Assembly (NCBI RefSeq): GCF_002251245.1
Contig: NZ_NPJG01000045.1
Coordinates: forward strand, 1-47,656
Direction: 5' to 3'
From: Prevotella sp. P5-92
Lineage (GTDB): Bacteria > Bacteroidota > Bacteroidia > Bacteroidales > Bacteroidaceae
DNA length: 47,656 nucleotides
Below are positions 1 through 7,310 of this stretch, in pieces. The notes under the pieces were generated by a model. It saw only the letters and a list, made by a program, of their open reading frames with translations, was not told where the DNA came from and ran no database searches. Position numbers and translations under genes: made by a program. The number at the start of each line of letters is the position of its first letter. The stretch's first letter is position 1.

Positions 1-236
1 CCGTACCGGCCTTTGTGCTTGTGGAATATTGTTGCTATTTTGTCCTTCACATCCTTGTATTTGTCATCATTGCCAATATTTTTCATGTGATAGTAAAAAG
101 TGCTGCGTGCCATCTTCTTCAACTCCAACAGGAGATTGAGATCCACATGCTCCTCGCGCCTTAGTTCGTCAATGGCCCGCGCCCAATCCTTCTGTTTCGG
201 GACTCTCTTTCCTCGACTAAGGCTTTCACTTTTTTT
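1..236 (-). CDS. IS3-family transposase OrfB, N-terminal part only (made by -1 frameshift)
   Basis: In the -1 frame relative to OrfA the reading continues from the slippery A-run at 229-236 through KQKDWARAIDELRRE, LLLELKKMARSTFYYHMK and KDKIATIFHKHKGRYG, which are the usual first residues of an IS3 OrfB ahead of the DDE integrase domain. There is no suitable ATG near the beginning, so expression as an OrfAB fusion by programmed frameshifting is expected for the family. The catalytic DDE residues lie beyond the window. Confidence 0.8.
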
Positions 237-697
237 AGCAGCAGGTTCTCCGCCCTGAGGCGTTCGATCTCCCTGCGGAGCCTCTCGTTTTCCTTCTCAC
301 ACTCTTCCTTTGGTAATCTTTTCATAATGCTCCTGGATTGTTCTCTTGGCGATGGTTGCTTACTTGCAAGCGCATCCTTTCCACCCTTGTTGAACTTGGA
401 CAGCCAGCCGACTAAGGTACTAGCCGAGATACCATGCTTAGAACTAATCTCAGGCAAAGTTAGCTCAGATTCTTGATATTCACGAATAATTTCGCATTTT
501 TTTTCAAATGAATACTGGTTTTTCTTACATATACGCTTGTTTTCAAGTCCGGAGACTCCTTTTTCTTTATAAATGTATAACCACTCATAAATTTGATGGT
601 GTCCAATGTGTAAACGGTCAGACACTGAACGAGGAGAGTTGCCCGCCTCTACTAATCTAATAGCTTCTAACTTTTCTTCTAATGTTCTTCTTCGCAT
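161..697 (-). CDS. IS3-family transposase OrfA (helix-turn-helix protein)
   Basis: The protein has two consecutive helix-turn-helix units (about residues 8-55 and 60-110 from the chosen start), then a basic, leucine-rich coiled segment (EKENERLRREIERLRAENLL) typical of IS3 OrfA proteins, which bind the element ends and dimerise. I chose the ATG at 697 (178 aa). The upstream TTG at 721 lies inside the terminal inverted repeat. Near its 3' end the gene carries an A-AAA-AAG slippery stretch at 235-229, where -1 slippage would fuse it to OrfB. Confidence 0.85.
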   Translation of the reverse strand: MRRRTLEEKLEAIRLVEAGNSPRSVSDRLHIGHHQIYEWLYIYKEKGVSGLENKRICKKNQYSFEKKCEIIREYQESELTLPEISSKHGISASTLVGWLSKFNKGGKDALASKQPSPREQSRSIMKRLPKEECEKENERLRREIERLRAENLLLKKVKALVEERESRNRRIGRGPLTN

Positions 698-739
698 ATG
701 AACAGTAAGTGTTGTGTCCAACTTTGGGGGTTCACTTCA

Positions 740-1058
740 TCATTGTCCTGCCTTTTCGATAAATGATGATTGATTATTCGCAAGCTCATCAAGCTACGCA
801 AGTTCTTCACACATTATATATTTTCAGCGGTGTTCATCAAGCTACGCAAGTTCTTCGCAAGCTCATCAAGCTACGCAAGTTCTTCACACATTATATATTT
901 TCAGCGGTGTTCATCAAGCTATGCAAGTTCTTCGCAAGCTCATCAAGCTACGCAAGTTCTTCACACATTGTCTATCAAAAGAGGAGTTCATCAAGCTACG
1001 CAAGTTCTTCGCAACTTGTTTATTAATAGCGGTGCTCATCAAGCTGCGCAAGTGTTTG
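740..1058. repeat. Modular short-repeat array A (22-bp core with three interchangeable spacers)
   Basis: A 40-bp leader (740-779) is followed by seven or so 22-bp cores beginning CATCAAGCTACGCAAGTTCT at 787, 835, 864, 912, 941, 989 and 1037. Cores are separated by a 7-bp spacer (GCAAGCT; 780-786, 857-863, 934-940) or by 26-bp spacers: one type at 809-834 and 886-911 (identical), variants at 963-988 and 1011-1036. The same leader and modules recur at 2700-2861. Open frames running through it (for example 763-1026) are by-products of the repeat and not genes. Confidence 0.9.
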
Positions 1059-1149
1059 ATGAACTGTAATATTGTGGTGGGAGGTTATAAGCCGAAGGGC
1101 TTTAGCTTTTTTCACCGCAGGAAAAATTAGTACAACGCTCATTCATTTC

Positions 1150-2550
1150 TTATGAGCTACGGAACAGGCTGGACAGGGCATATAGCGGACAGATGTTGAT
1201 GTGACGTACGGTATCGTTATCTTCTTTGTCAGTATAGTCAAACGCCCCAAAATTTTCAAGTGAACAGCGCACGGCTTCTGTGAGATGCTTGTCACGCATG
1301 AATGACCAAAGACTTTTCATTCCTCCTTGTGTCCCAGCCTTGACCTCAATCGGAAGCACATGGAGACGGTGGGGTAACAGATAGTCTATCTCTGCCAGCG
1401 CATTCTTGGAAAGACGAACCCAATAATACAATTCATGACGAAGATTAGGCGTCTGATAATGGACCATTTCAAGACCAGCAACAAGTTCTGCCATTGCTCC
1501 CTTGTTGACCAAGTCGGAAACAGTAGCAGTAAGAATATGTGTGGTAACGTCGGAAATGTCGCCCAGGGACATGTGGAGCAGACGGAGTGTGAGTCCGGTA
1601 TCGAGCAGAAGGTATTTCCTGTAGGAAGTGTTGGCTTCGCTGCCGAGGGGGAGGCCGTTGGCATCGGAGTGGGTAACGGGTATGAGAATGCCTGCCTGCG
1701 TGAGCATGTCAAGAGCACGCTTCACATCGGCAGCCTTGTAGTCGCCGACTTGGGAAAAGACGAACTTCTTGGTGGCTTGCATCGCTGCGCTGCGGAGCGT
1801 ATGCCGGAGAAGGGTGATGTCTATTCGTTTGCGGTATTTTGGGAAATCGTCTTCGTAGCTGGTGAGGATGTCGTCCTGCAATTCCTGGCACAGGAGATAG
1901 TCGTGGGTGGCTACCCATTTGGCAACACACTCGGGCATTCCACCAACGAGCATATAGGTACGCAGCAGACTGACCAGTTTGTCATGAAGGGGCAACGGAA
2001 GAGGGGACGAATGGGTGGCCTGGTCTCGGGCTTCTACCAGCAAGTCTTCTCCGTTGGCAAGGAGAAACTCATCGAAGGTCATCGGATACATAAACATGGA
2101 GTGGATGCGCCCCACTCCGAATGTGGGGAGAGACTCAAGTGCGAACTCCAGGAGAGAACCTGCGGCAATGACATGAAGAGATGGCATGTCTTCCTTGAAA
2201 AAACGAAGGGACATGATGGCTTCGGGACATTCCTGTATCTCATCGATAAAGAGGAGGGTCTTGCCTGGTTCTATTCGACGGCGACATATTGCGGAAATCT
2301 GAGAAATGATGCGGTCGACATTGAGATCGGGAAGGAAAGCTGCCTTATATTGCGGTTCTCTCTCCAGATTGATTTCAACGTAGCTGGCAAACTGTCTGCC
2401 GAGTTGTCTTACGGCAGTGGATTTCCCGACTTGTCTGGCTCCCCTGAGGAGTATGGGCTTATGCGTGTCGCGTGATGCCCATTCTGAAAGATATTTGTCT
2501 ATATGTCTATTATAATACATGACGGATGTTGTTAAGATATACTTATTCAA
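1150..2550 (-). CDS. AAA+ ATPase with DUF4143 C-terminal region
   Basis: This 466-aa protein belongs to the common AAA_14/DUF4143 family of bacterial P-loop ATPases, whose role is not established. Walker A is GARQVGKST (residues 37-45), Walker B is TLLFIDE (98-104), and an AAGSLLEFAL sensor-like stretch follows. The C-terminal part contains EIDYLLPHRLHVLPIEVKAG, a D...ExK pattern like the PD-(D/E)XK-type fold seen at the end of this family. A TAATTTTG -10-like box at 2583-2576 supports the start at 2550; an alternative in-frame ATG is at 2520. The gene stands alone between two copies of the modular repeat array. Confidence 0.85.
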   Translation of the reverse strand: MNKYILTTSVMYYNRHIDKYLSEWASRDTHKPILLRGARQVGKSTAVRQLGRQFASYVEINLEREPQYKAAFLPDLNVDRIISQISAICRRRIEPGKTLLFIDEIQECPEAIMSLRFFKEDMPSLHVIAAGSLLEFALESLPTFGVGRIHSMFMYPMTFDEFLLANGEDLLVEARDQATHSSPLPLPLHDKLVSLLRTYMLVGGMPECVAKWVATHDYLLCQELQDDILTSYEDDFPKYRKRIDITLLRHTLRSAAMQATKKFVFSQVGDYKAADVKRALDMLTQAGILIPVTHSDANGLPLGSEANTSYRKYLLLDTGLTLRLLHMSLGDISDVTTHILTATVSDLVNKGAMAELVAGLEMVHYQTPNLRHELYYWVRLSKNALAEIDYLLPHRLHVLPIEVKAGTQGGMKSLWSFMRDKHLTEAVRCSLENFGAFDYTDKEDNDTVRHINICPLYALSSLFRSS

Positions 2551-2575
2551 CCGATAAATTGAAGTTTTTCGGCTG

Positions 2576-2604
2576 CAAAATTACGAAAAATAAAATAATC
2601 CAAA
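2576..2604 (-). promoter_or_regulatory. Bacteroidetes-type promoter of the DUF4143 ATPase
   Basis: On the minus strand a TAATTTTG box (2583-2576) lies 17 bp from a TTTG (2604-2601), which belongs to the first unit of the 33-bp tandem repeat. Spacing is slightly shorter than the usual 19-20. The start codon is about 25 nt beyond the box. Confidence 0.55.
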
Positions 2605-2682
2605 GAAATAATTCATGGGAAAATGACATTTTCCAAAGAAATAATTCATAAAAAACTGATTTTTTCCAAAGAAATAATCTTT
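2599..2682. repeat. 33-bp tandem repeat, 2.5 copies
   Basis: TCCAAAGAAATAATTCAT occurs at 2599-2616 and 2632-2649, and with three end changes at 2665-2682, exactly 33 bp apart. The intervening 15 bp are A/T-rich and diverged. The array sits directly upstream of the ATPase promoter and supplies its probable -33 element. Confidence 0.85.
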
Positions 2683-2699
2683 TCGGGACAGGGGACAGG

Positions 2700-2861
2700 T
2701 CATTGTCCTGCCCTTTCGATAAATGATGATTGATTATTCACACATTGTCAATTAAAAGAGGTGTTCATCAAGCTGAAGCAAGTTCTTCGCAAGCTCATCA
2801 AGCTACGCAAGTTCTTCACACATTATATATTTTCAGCGGTGTTCATCAAGCTATGCAAGTC
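2700..2861. repeat. Modular short-repeat array B (direct copy of array A)
   Basis: The leader at 2700-2739 matches 740-779 with one difference. It is followed by a 26-bp spacer (2740-2765), a 23-bp core with one inserted base (2766-2788), the 7-bp spacer (2789-2795), a perfect core (2796-2817), the 26-bp spacer identical to that at 809-834 (2818-2843) and a truncated core (2844-2861). It has the same orientation as array A, so the ATPase gene lies between direct repeats of about 40-160 bp. Confidence 0.9.
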
Positions 2862-2903
2862 CATTATGCCATTTGGCCAATTTTCATTATGGTATTTGGC
2901 CAA
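2862..2903. repeat. Tandem pair CATTATGnnATTTGGCCAA
   Basis: Two 19-bp units at 2862-2880 and 2885-2903 differ at two bases. Each contains the palindrome TTGGCCAA. They follow directly on the truncated last core of array B. Confidence 0.7.
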
Positions 2904-2931
2904 TATTATAAAAGCGAAGTTAAGATAATAT

Positions 2932-3021
2932 TTCCATATCTCCTGCTATCCCACCTACAAACTCGTTGACCCCCAGGGCAATGTGCTCGACATCAAGGTC
3001 AGCCCCTTCAATCTCCAATTT
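2932..3021 (+). pseudogene. Possible short coding remnant of unknown origin
   Basis: One frame of 2932-3021 reads protein-like (SCYPTYKLVDPQGNVLDIKV) but has no start and runs into the antisense of the next gene. It could be the tail of a secreted or outer-membrane protein. The end, around 3008-3040, is of the TTGAAAATTGAA-like low-complexity type found elsewhere between genes here. I do not recognise a family. Confidence 0.3.
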
Positions 3022-4584
3022 TCAACTTTCAACTTTCCAATCGCATATAGTGCGGCGTTCGGGGTCGAAGTTGATACCGACTTTTACTATAGGCAAACCT
3101 GAGAGGGCAAACTTCGAGGAGTAGTCCTTGAGGTCTATCTGCTTTATGGCAGCCTGGGCGGACATATTCAGTTTAAGCTCAAAGAGGTAGAGAGCCTTGG
3201 CGGTCTTCATCACTATATCCACACGACCAGTCGGTGTGTGAACCTCCACCTCTACATATCTTCCGAAGAGCGAGAAGATGACGTAGAGCAGCTGCTGGTA
3301 ATGCCCCTCTGAGTTGGCGTTGTCGCAATATGGCACAGTGAGGAGATAAGTCTGGAGGAGGCGGAACATCTCGTCGAGGTCTTCATTAAGCAATGCAAGA
3401 TACATGTAGCCTATTGTTGTGCCTCCTTCAACGCAATACTCATGCACATAATTTGGCAAGAGGCTGTCCATCAGTCCTACACGGATCTCGGTGTTAGGAA
3501 TGTCGAGTGTGTATAGTTTGGTAGCCTTATTGTAGTCCTTTATAGTGATATAGCCGCTCTGATAGAGCAGCGGAGTAATGTCCTTCATGTTTTCGGTAGG
3601 AGCATCGAAGGCGGATGCCAACACCTTTCCGCCACCTATTTTTGAAGGCACGACATTGAACTTCCTCAGCATCTCGATGAGATACGTCGGAGTGCCCGAC
3701 GAGAACCAGTAGTTCTCGATGCGATTCACATTGAAAGCGTTTAGCAGGCTGAAGGGATTGAAAATGTCGGGCGAAGGCCAAGTGAAGTGGTAGCCGTCAT
3801 ACTGTTGCTTCAGTTGGTTTATCGACTCTTCGATGGTCCACTCGTTGACTCGGGCCAATCTCTCGGTATATTCCTGCATCTGTGTCAGCACTTCTTCTTT
3901 CGTGATACCGCAGATTCCCGCAAACTCCGGATACATGGAGATATTTGTCAAGTTGTTAAGCTCGCTGAAGATGCTGAGCTGCGAGAACTTTGTTATGCCT
4001 GTAAGGAAGACAAATTGCAAGTATGGGTCGCAGTCTTTCAAGGGCGAATAGAAATTGCGCATAACATTGCGCAGCACTGGCAAGTTTTGCTCCTCATGGA
4101 CCACGTCGAGCAGCGGGGCATCGTACTCGTCGATGAGTATGACAACCTTTTTGCCTGTCTTTTTGTATGCTGCCTGTATCAATGCCGTCAAACGGTCGTT
4201 GTTGTCAGTGGCTGGATTGGTGATGCCGTATTTCTTTTCATACTCTGCAAGGCGATTGCCAAGGTATCGTTCCAACTGATCCTTCTCCATGTGCTTGCCC
4301 GATGCCATGCTGAATCTCAGCACAGGATATTCCGTCCATTCCTTCTCCACTGTTTCGATAAAGAGACCCTTGAACAATTCCTTCCTTCCCTCGAAATAAG
4401 CCTGAAGTGTAGATATAAGCAACGACTTGCCAAACCGCCTCGGACGGCTCAGGAAGATATACTTGCTGAGGTGTATCATGTTCCAGACGTACTCAGTCTT
4501 ATCGATATATAGCATATCATCCTCAATGATGTTTGAGAATGTCTGTATGCCCACGGGCAGTCGCTTTAGTTGCTTCGTTTCCAT
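3022..4584 (-). CDS. AAA-ATPase-like protein with PD-(D/E)XK nuclease domain (PDDEXK_9 type)
   Basis: This 520-aa protein has the AAA-ATPase-like/PDDEXK_9 architecture that is highly duplicated in Bacteroidales. The N-terminal segment LPVGIQTF...MLYIDKTEYV leads into a P-loop variant SRPRRFGKSL (about residues 46-55). A Walker B KKVVILIDEYDAPL follows near residue 150. The C-terminal nuclease-like region GRVDIVMKT...LYLFELKLN (about 450-470) contains the D...ExK signature. The cellular role of the family is unknown; a mobile-element or defence link is only suggested by its abundance and decay. A deleted relative is at 40291-40754. Length is normal for the family. Confidence 0.88.
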   Translation of the reverse strand: METKQLKRLPVGIQTFSNIIEDDMLYIDKTEYVWNMIHLSKYIFLSRPRRFGKSLLISTLQAYFEGRKELFKGLFIETVEKEWTEYPVLRFSMASGKHMEKDQLERYLGNRLAEYEKKYGITNPATDNNDRLTALIQAAYKKTGKKVVILIDEYDAPLLDVVHEEQNLPVLRNVMRNFYSPLKDCDPYLQFVFLTGITKFSQLSIFSELNNLTNISMYPEFAGICGITKEEVLTQMQEYTERLARVNEWTIEESINQLKQQYDGYHFTWPSPDIFNPFSLLNAFNVNRIENYWFSSGTPTYLIEMLRKFNVVPSKIGGGKVLASAFDAPTENMKDITPLLYQSGYITIKDYNKATKLYTLDIPNTEIRVGLMDSLLPNYVHEYCVEGGTTIGYMYLALLNEDLDEMFRLLQTYLLTVPYCDNANSEGHYQQLLYVIFSLFGRYVEVEVHTPTGRVDIVMKTAKALYLFELKLNMSAQAAIKQIDLKDYSSKFALSGLPIVKVGINFDPERRTICDWKVES

Positions 4585-4869
4585 ATCAGTAAAACATTTA
4601 GTGTAACAATGTTTCTTATTTTGTCGGCAAAGTTACTGAAAATAAATGTAATAACGAAGATAAATCACATTTTTAGCAAGACTTTTAATAACTTTTATCA
4701 CATTCAACTTCATAGGTTCTAATGATTCATTGGCGCTGGATAATCACTATAGGCCAATAGCCGACACTATTCTCAGCAAAAGTTTTCAGTGTGAAAAGCT
4801 ATCCAAAGAAGTCTATATACATTCAACGTTGGGAACATTCTGGCTAACAGGAATGGATGTCAACCATAA
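4585..4869. other. Gene-less stretch before the beta-barrel remnant
   Basis: Apart from the promoter box at 4628-4635 I see no intact gene, hairpin or repeat here. Stops interrupt every frame. It may be decayed sequence of the gene whose tail survives at 4870-5067. Confidence 0.5.
4628..4635 (-). promoter_or_regulatory. -10-like TAACTTTG box of the AAA/PDDEXK gene
   Basis: TAACTTTG on the minus strand at 4635-4628, 44 bp ahead of the start codon at 4584. No good TTTG is found 19-20 bp further upstream, so the promoter is plausible and not certain. Confidence 0.5.
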
Positions 4870-5067
4870 GCCTGTGTTCAGATAACCGTCAACGGCAATC
4901 TCCTCTTGCAGTTTGACGCCCTCGACATCCTCGGCAAACTCAGCAACGCGCGCCACTACGTCAATGCCCAGGGTATGACCCAAACCTTCTACAACGTCAT
5001 CCCCCGCTATTGCATGGTGCGACTGACATGGCGATTCAATAAGAAGGCGAAGAAGGGTGAAGATTGA
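4870..5067 (+). pseudogene. C-terminal remnant of an outer-membrane beta-barrel (TonB-receptor-like) protein
   Basis: A 65-codon open stretch without a start reads ITVNGNLLLQFDALDILGKL, then SNARHYVNAQGMTQTFYNV and IPRYCMVRLTWRFNKKAKK before TGA at 5065. The final aromatic strand ending ...MVRLTWRFNKK is the usual C-terminus of Bacteroidetes outer-membrane beta-barrel proteins. An in-frame TAA at 4867 closes it upstream. The body of the gene has been lost. A TTGAAxATTGAA-type low-complexity run follows (5057-5097). Confidence 0.75.
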
Positions 5068-5159
5068 AAATTGAAGGTTGAAGATTAAAGGTTGGAAGAC
5101 AAACAAAGGCAAAATTATTTGGATAAAAAAAACGACGTACCTCTGAAAGCATACCTCTT

Positions 5160-5930
5160 TTAATAACTATGCATACTCCAACTTGCCGAGGGCAGGAAGT
5201 TGACTCCATACCAGCACATCTGGAGTAGCAGGAATCCGATGATGAGCCACCAGTATGCGCGATGGCTGCGTGGACGGAGACGGTGGTGGATATAGCCGAG
5301 ATAAACCGCCCACGTGGCGGCTGCCCATGTCTCCTTCGGGTCCCATGTCCAGAAGTCGCCCCAAGCCTGTTTTGCCCAGATGCATCCCGAAAGCATGCCG
5401 AACGTCAGGAAGGCGATGCCTATGCGGGCGAGGCTGTCGCAGGTGGACAGATAACGCTCCGAACGCTGCCACAGCCCAGCTATGGCAAGCAGGAAGGCGC
5501 AGCCGAAGATGCTGTAGGAAAACATATATACCGTGACGTGGGGAATGAACCATGCGCTCTGCAGGGCGGGCATGAGACTCTGGTCGTGGATGTCGGGCCG
5601 GACGATGTTTATAGTCACAAACACCAGTGCCACGATGGTCGATGAGAGCGGAATCCAGCGGTAATGCCAACGGATGTACACCATTAAGCAGGAGACGATC
5701 ATAAACAGCGAATACCATAGTCGGGTCTCGCCCAGTGTGCGCAGCGGCGGACGGCCGAGACCATACCATAGTCCGGCGATGAAAGCTGAATAAACCACTG
5801 TGCCTGCCGCCATTGAAAAGACACAAAACCTGCTGACGCCCTCTTTTTGCCTTAAGGCAGCCACAGTGCCCATAAGCCAGAACAATGCCGCTACGATGGC
5901 AAAAGGCAGAAACAAGCCCCATGTGATCAT
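5160..5930 (-). CDS. ccsA: Cytochrome c assembly protein CcsA/ResC-like
   Basis: A 256-aa integral membrane protein with about eight hydrophobic segments and the haem-handling tryptophan-rich motif WAKQAWGDFWTWDPKETWA (about residues 186-204) of the CcsA/CcmF/CcmC family. In System II cytochrome c maturation CcsA presents haem at the outer face of the membrane for attachment to CXXCH motifs. It overlaps the upstream ResB-like gene by four bases (ATGA), so the two are translationally coupled. Fused CcsBA forms are common in Bacteroidetes; here the halves are separate. Confidence 0.88.
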   Translation of the reverse strand: MITWGLFLPFAIVAALFWLMGTVAALRQKEGVSRFCVFSMAAGTVVYSAFIAGLWYGLGRPPLRTLGETRLWYSLFMIVSCLMVYIRWHYRWIPLSSTIVALVFVTINIVRPDIHDQSLMPALQSAWFIPHVTVYMFSYSIFGCAFLLAIAGLWQRSERYLSTCDSLARIGIAFLTFGMLSGCIWAKQAWGDFWTWDPKETWAAATWAVYLGYIHHRLRPRSHRAYWWLIIGFLLLQMCWYGVNFLPSASWSMHSY

Positions 5931-6676
5931 CTCTCTGCCTCCTTTCTCTTTCTAAGTGTCAGCGCCAAGGTACCTGTAAGGAGCATGACGATGCCGGCAA
6001 GCAAAGGATATTTCCATGGCTGGTGAACGTTCTGCAGCACGCAATAGGTCACTTCGCCTGTAGCCATATCGGTGTCGAAATCAACGAGATAGATATCGTC
6101 GGCAATGCTGGCGCTGTAAGGACTGTTGACGGCAACGCCAATCGTGTCGCCATCCATCACTACTGTAGCCGAATACTGTATTGGCGAGCCGTCGGCGGGA
6201 TTTCTGTCAATGTCGAACGAGAGTAGGCGAGGGGAGCGGCCTGCTGGCTGCACCGTGACGAAGATGTCGGTTTTCCGCGTGTCGGCTGCTCCCGCCATGC
6301 CGCTGAACAAGGCAAGCCATAATCCTGCGTGAACAAGTATAAAGGCAAGGTCGCGCCGGAAGTGGAACGACCTTAGACGATGTATTATCACAAGTGCGAG
6401 GTGCATCTCCAAGGCGGAGAGCAAGGTTACGAAAGGCCACGACGACGAGAAGTCGGCCAGCGCAGGCAATAGTCCTCCTGCCACGACGTAGGCGGCTATG
6501 AGGCCGAGTAGCAGGCACGCGGCATGTGGCGACCGAGCCCGTTCTACCGCCTTGCACCGTCCCCATCTGCGCTCCACTACATACAGCAATGCCACGACAG
6601 CAGCCCCCAATGCCAGTCCTGAGGGAAAGGCGAAGATGCTGTAGTCTATTGTCAACAGATCTGATATCTTGGCCAT
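5927..6676 (-). CDS. ResB-like cytochrome c biogenesis protein
   Basis: A 249-aa membrane protein with hydrophobic segments near residues 15-35, 50-75, 82-100 and 110-130, a soluble middle region (about 135-220) and a final hydrophobic segment (225-242, PLLAGIVMLLTGTLALTL). This layout and its position directly before ccsA fit the short ResB/CcsB partner that works with CcsA in System II haem delivery. Sequence similarity is weak by eye, so the assignment leans on topology and context. Its start is 70 bp downstream of the thioredoxin-fold gene. Confidence 0.7.
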   Translation of the reverse strand: MAKISDLLTIDYSIFAFPSGLALGAAVVALLYVVERRWGRCKAVERARSPHAACLLLGLIAAYVVAGGLLPALADFSSSWPFVTLLSALEMHLALVIIHRLRSFHFRRDLAFILVHAGLWLALFSGMAGAADTRKTDIFVTVQPAGRSPRLLSFDIDRNPADGSPIQYSATVVMDGDTIGVAVNSPYSASIADDIYLVDFDTDMATGEVTYCVLQNVHQPWKYPLLAGIVMLLTGTLALTLRKRKEAER

Positions 6677-6745
6677 GAGACGTAATGGATGAAGAAGGAA
6701 GAGGCGCTACTGTCAGTTGTTGTCCCGAGCTGTAGTAGCAGACTG

Positions 6746-7042
6746 TCAGCAACCGGAACCGTCGATCCTGCACGACGAGCCTTCACTGCTTTTGGCTCCA
6801 ATGCCAGCTTCGAGCGACGACAGTGTCACCGTGCCGTCGTCGAGCACGAAACAAGGGATGCCTGCGAAACCATATCGTTTTGCGGCGTCGAAAACGGGGT
6901 CGTTGTCGCGAAGGAAGAGAAACTCTTTCAGGTTTCTCACATGAGCGCCTATATCTATAATAAGGTACTCGGGATTGTCTTTCACCCTTTCTATCACCTT
7001 GGTGCAGTCGGGGCATGTAGGCATAACAAATACTTTTATCAT
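6746..7042 (-). CDS. Glutaredoxin-like thioredoxin-fold protein
   Basis: A 98-aa protein beginning MIKVFVMPTCPDC, with a CxxC redox motif at residues 10-13 at the end of a first beta strand, and a cis-proline loop GIPCFVLDDG around 61-70. This is the glutaredoxin-related layout. It is upstream of, and codirectional with, the ResB-like/CcsA pair, so a role in keeping apocytochrome or assembly factors reduced is possible, although no signal peptide is seen. The tail contains two further cysteines (SSCRIDGSGC). Confidence 0.75.
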   Translation of the reverse strand: MIKVFVMPTCPDCTKVIERVKDNPEYLIIDIGAHVRNLKEFLFLRDNDPVFDAAKRYGFAGIPCFVLDDGTVTLSSLEAGIGAKSSEGSSCRIDGSGC

Positions 7043-7075
7043 AACTGGATGTTTTTTTTATTAAGTTTACAGCTG

Positions 7076-7083
7076 CGAAGGTA
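7076..7083 (-). promoter_or_regulatory. Weak -10-like box TACCTTCG
   Basis: TACCTTCG on the minus strand, one base off TAnnTTTG, 34 bp before the glutaredoxin-like gene. A matching -33 element is not clear. Confidence 0.35.
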
Positions 7084-7232
7084 GCACTTTTTTTATCAAC
7101 GATCCACATCTTTTCGCAACAATTTTCCTGCCGTTAACTTTTATAAATTCAACACAGGTATATGCCGATGTGGTTATGGAAACAAAGGTTGAAGCCATTA
7201 GCCGAATTTCAAATTATTTTTCTAACTTGTAC

Positions 7233-7272
7233 AATACGGGTGGAAAAGAGTGAAATCTTTTCCACCCGTATT
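7233..7272 (-). terminator. Intrinsic terminator-like hairpin after the queD-like gene
   Basis: A perfect 17-bp inverted repeat (7233-7249 with 7256-7272, sequence AATACGGGTGGAAAAGA) with a 6-nt loop lies about 40 bp downstream of the queD-like stop codon. Runs of T are short on both sides, so it may act bidirectionally or as an mRNA-end stabiliser. Confidence 0.7.
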
Positions 7273-7310
7273 TTCATCATCACTTTATTTTATATGCAGC
7301 TTTACGTGGA

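Larger units (their letters stand above)
1..739 (-). mobile_element. IS3-family insertion sequence, partial (start of the element; remainder beyond the window)
   Basis: An orfA (helix-turn-helix) gene is followed by an overlapping orfB in the -1 frame, the organisation of IS3 elements. The presumed terminal inverted repeat on the minus strand begins TGAAGTGAACCCCCAAAGTT at 739. The outer boundary is supported by comparison with 2700 onward: sequence from 740 matches sequence from 2700, while 739 and lower does not, so the element sits exactly against the repeat leader. The other end lies left of base 1, so length and target duplication cannot be read. Confidence 0.85.

Noticed and set aside
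787..1058. CRISPR array
   Set aside because: The intervals between cores are only a few recurring sequences of 7 or 26 bp, not unique spacers, and no cas gene is present.
1092..1114. Hairpin AAGCCGAAGGGCTT with T-run as terminator
   Set aside because: The T-run is on the + strand, whereas the neighbouring gene that would need termination is on the minus strand; the stem is only 5 bp.
763..1130. Overlapping small open frames in all three + frames
   Set aside because: They result from the stop-poor repeat units; the unit lengths (29 and 48 bp) change frame along the array, and the peptides are repeat artefacts.
1435..2475. 346-codon open frame on the + strand
   Set aside because: It is antisense to the DUF4143 ATPase, whose motifs are clear, and its own translation shows no domain and no promoter.
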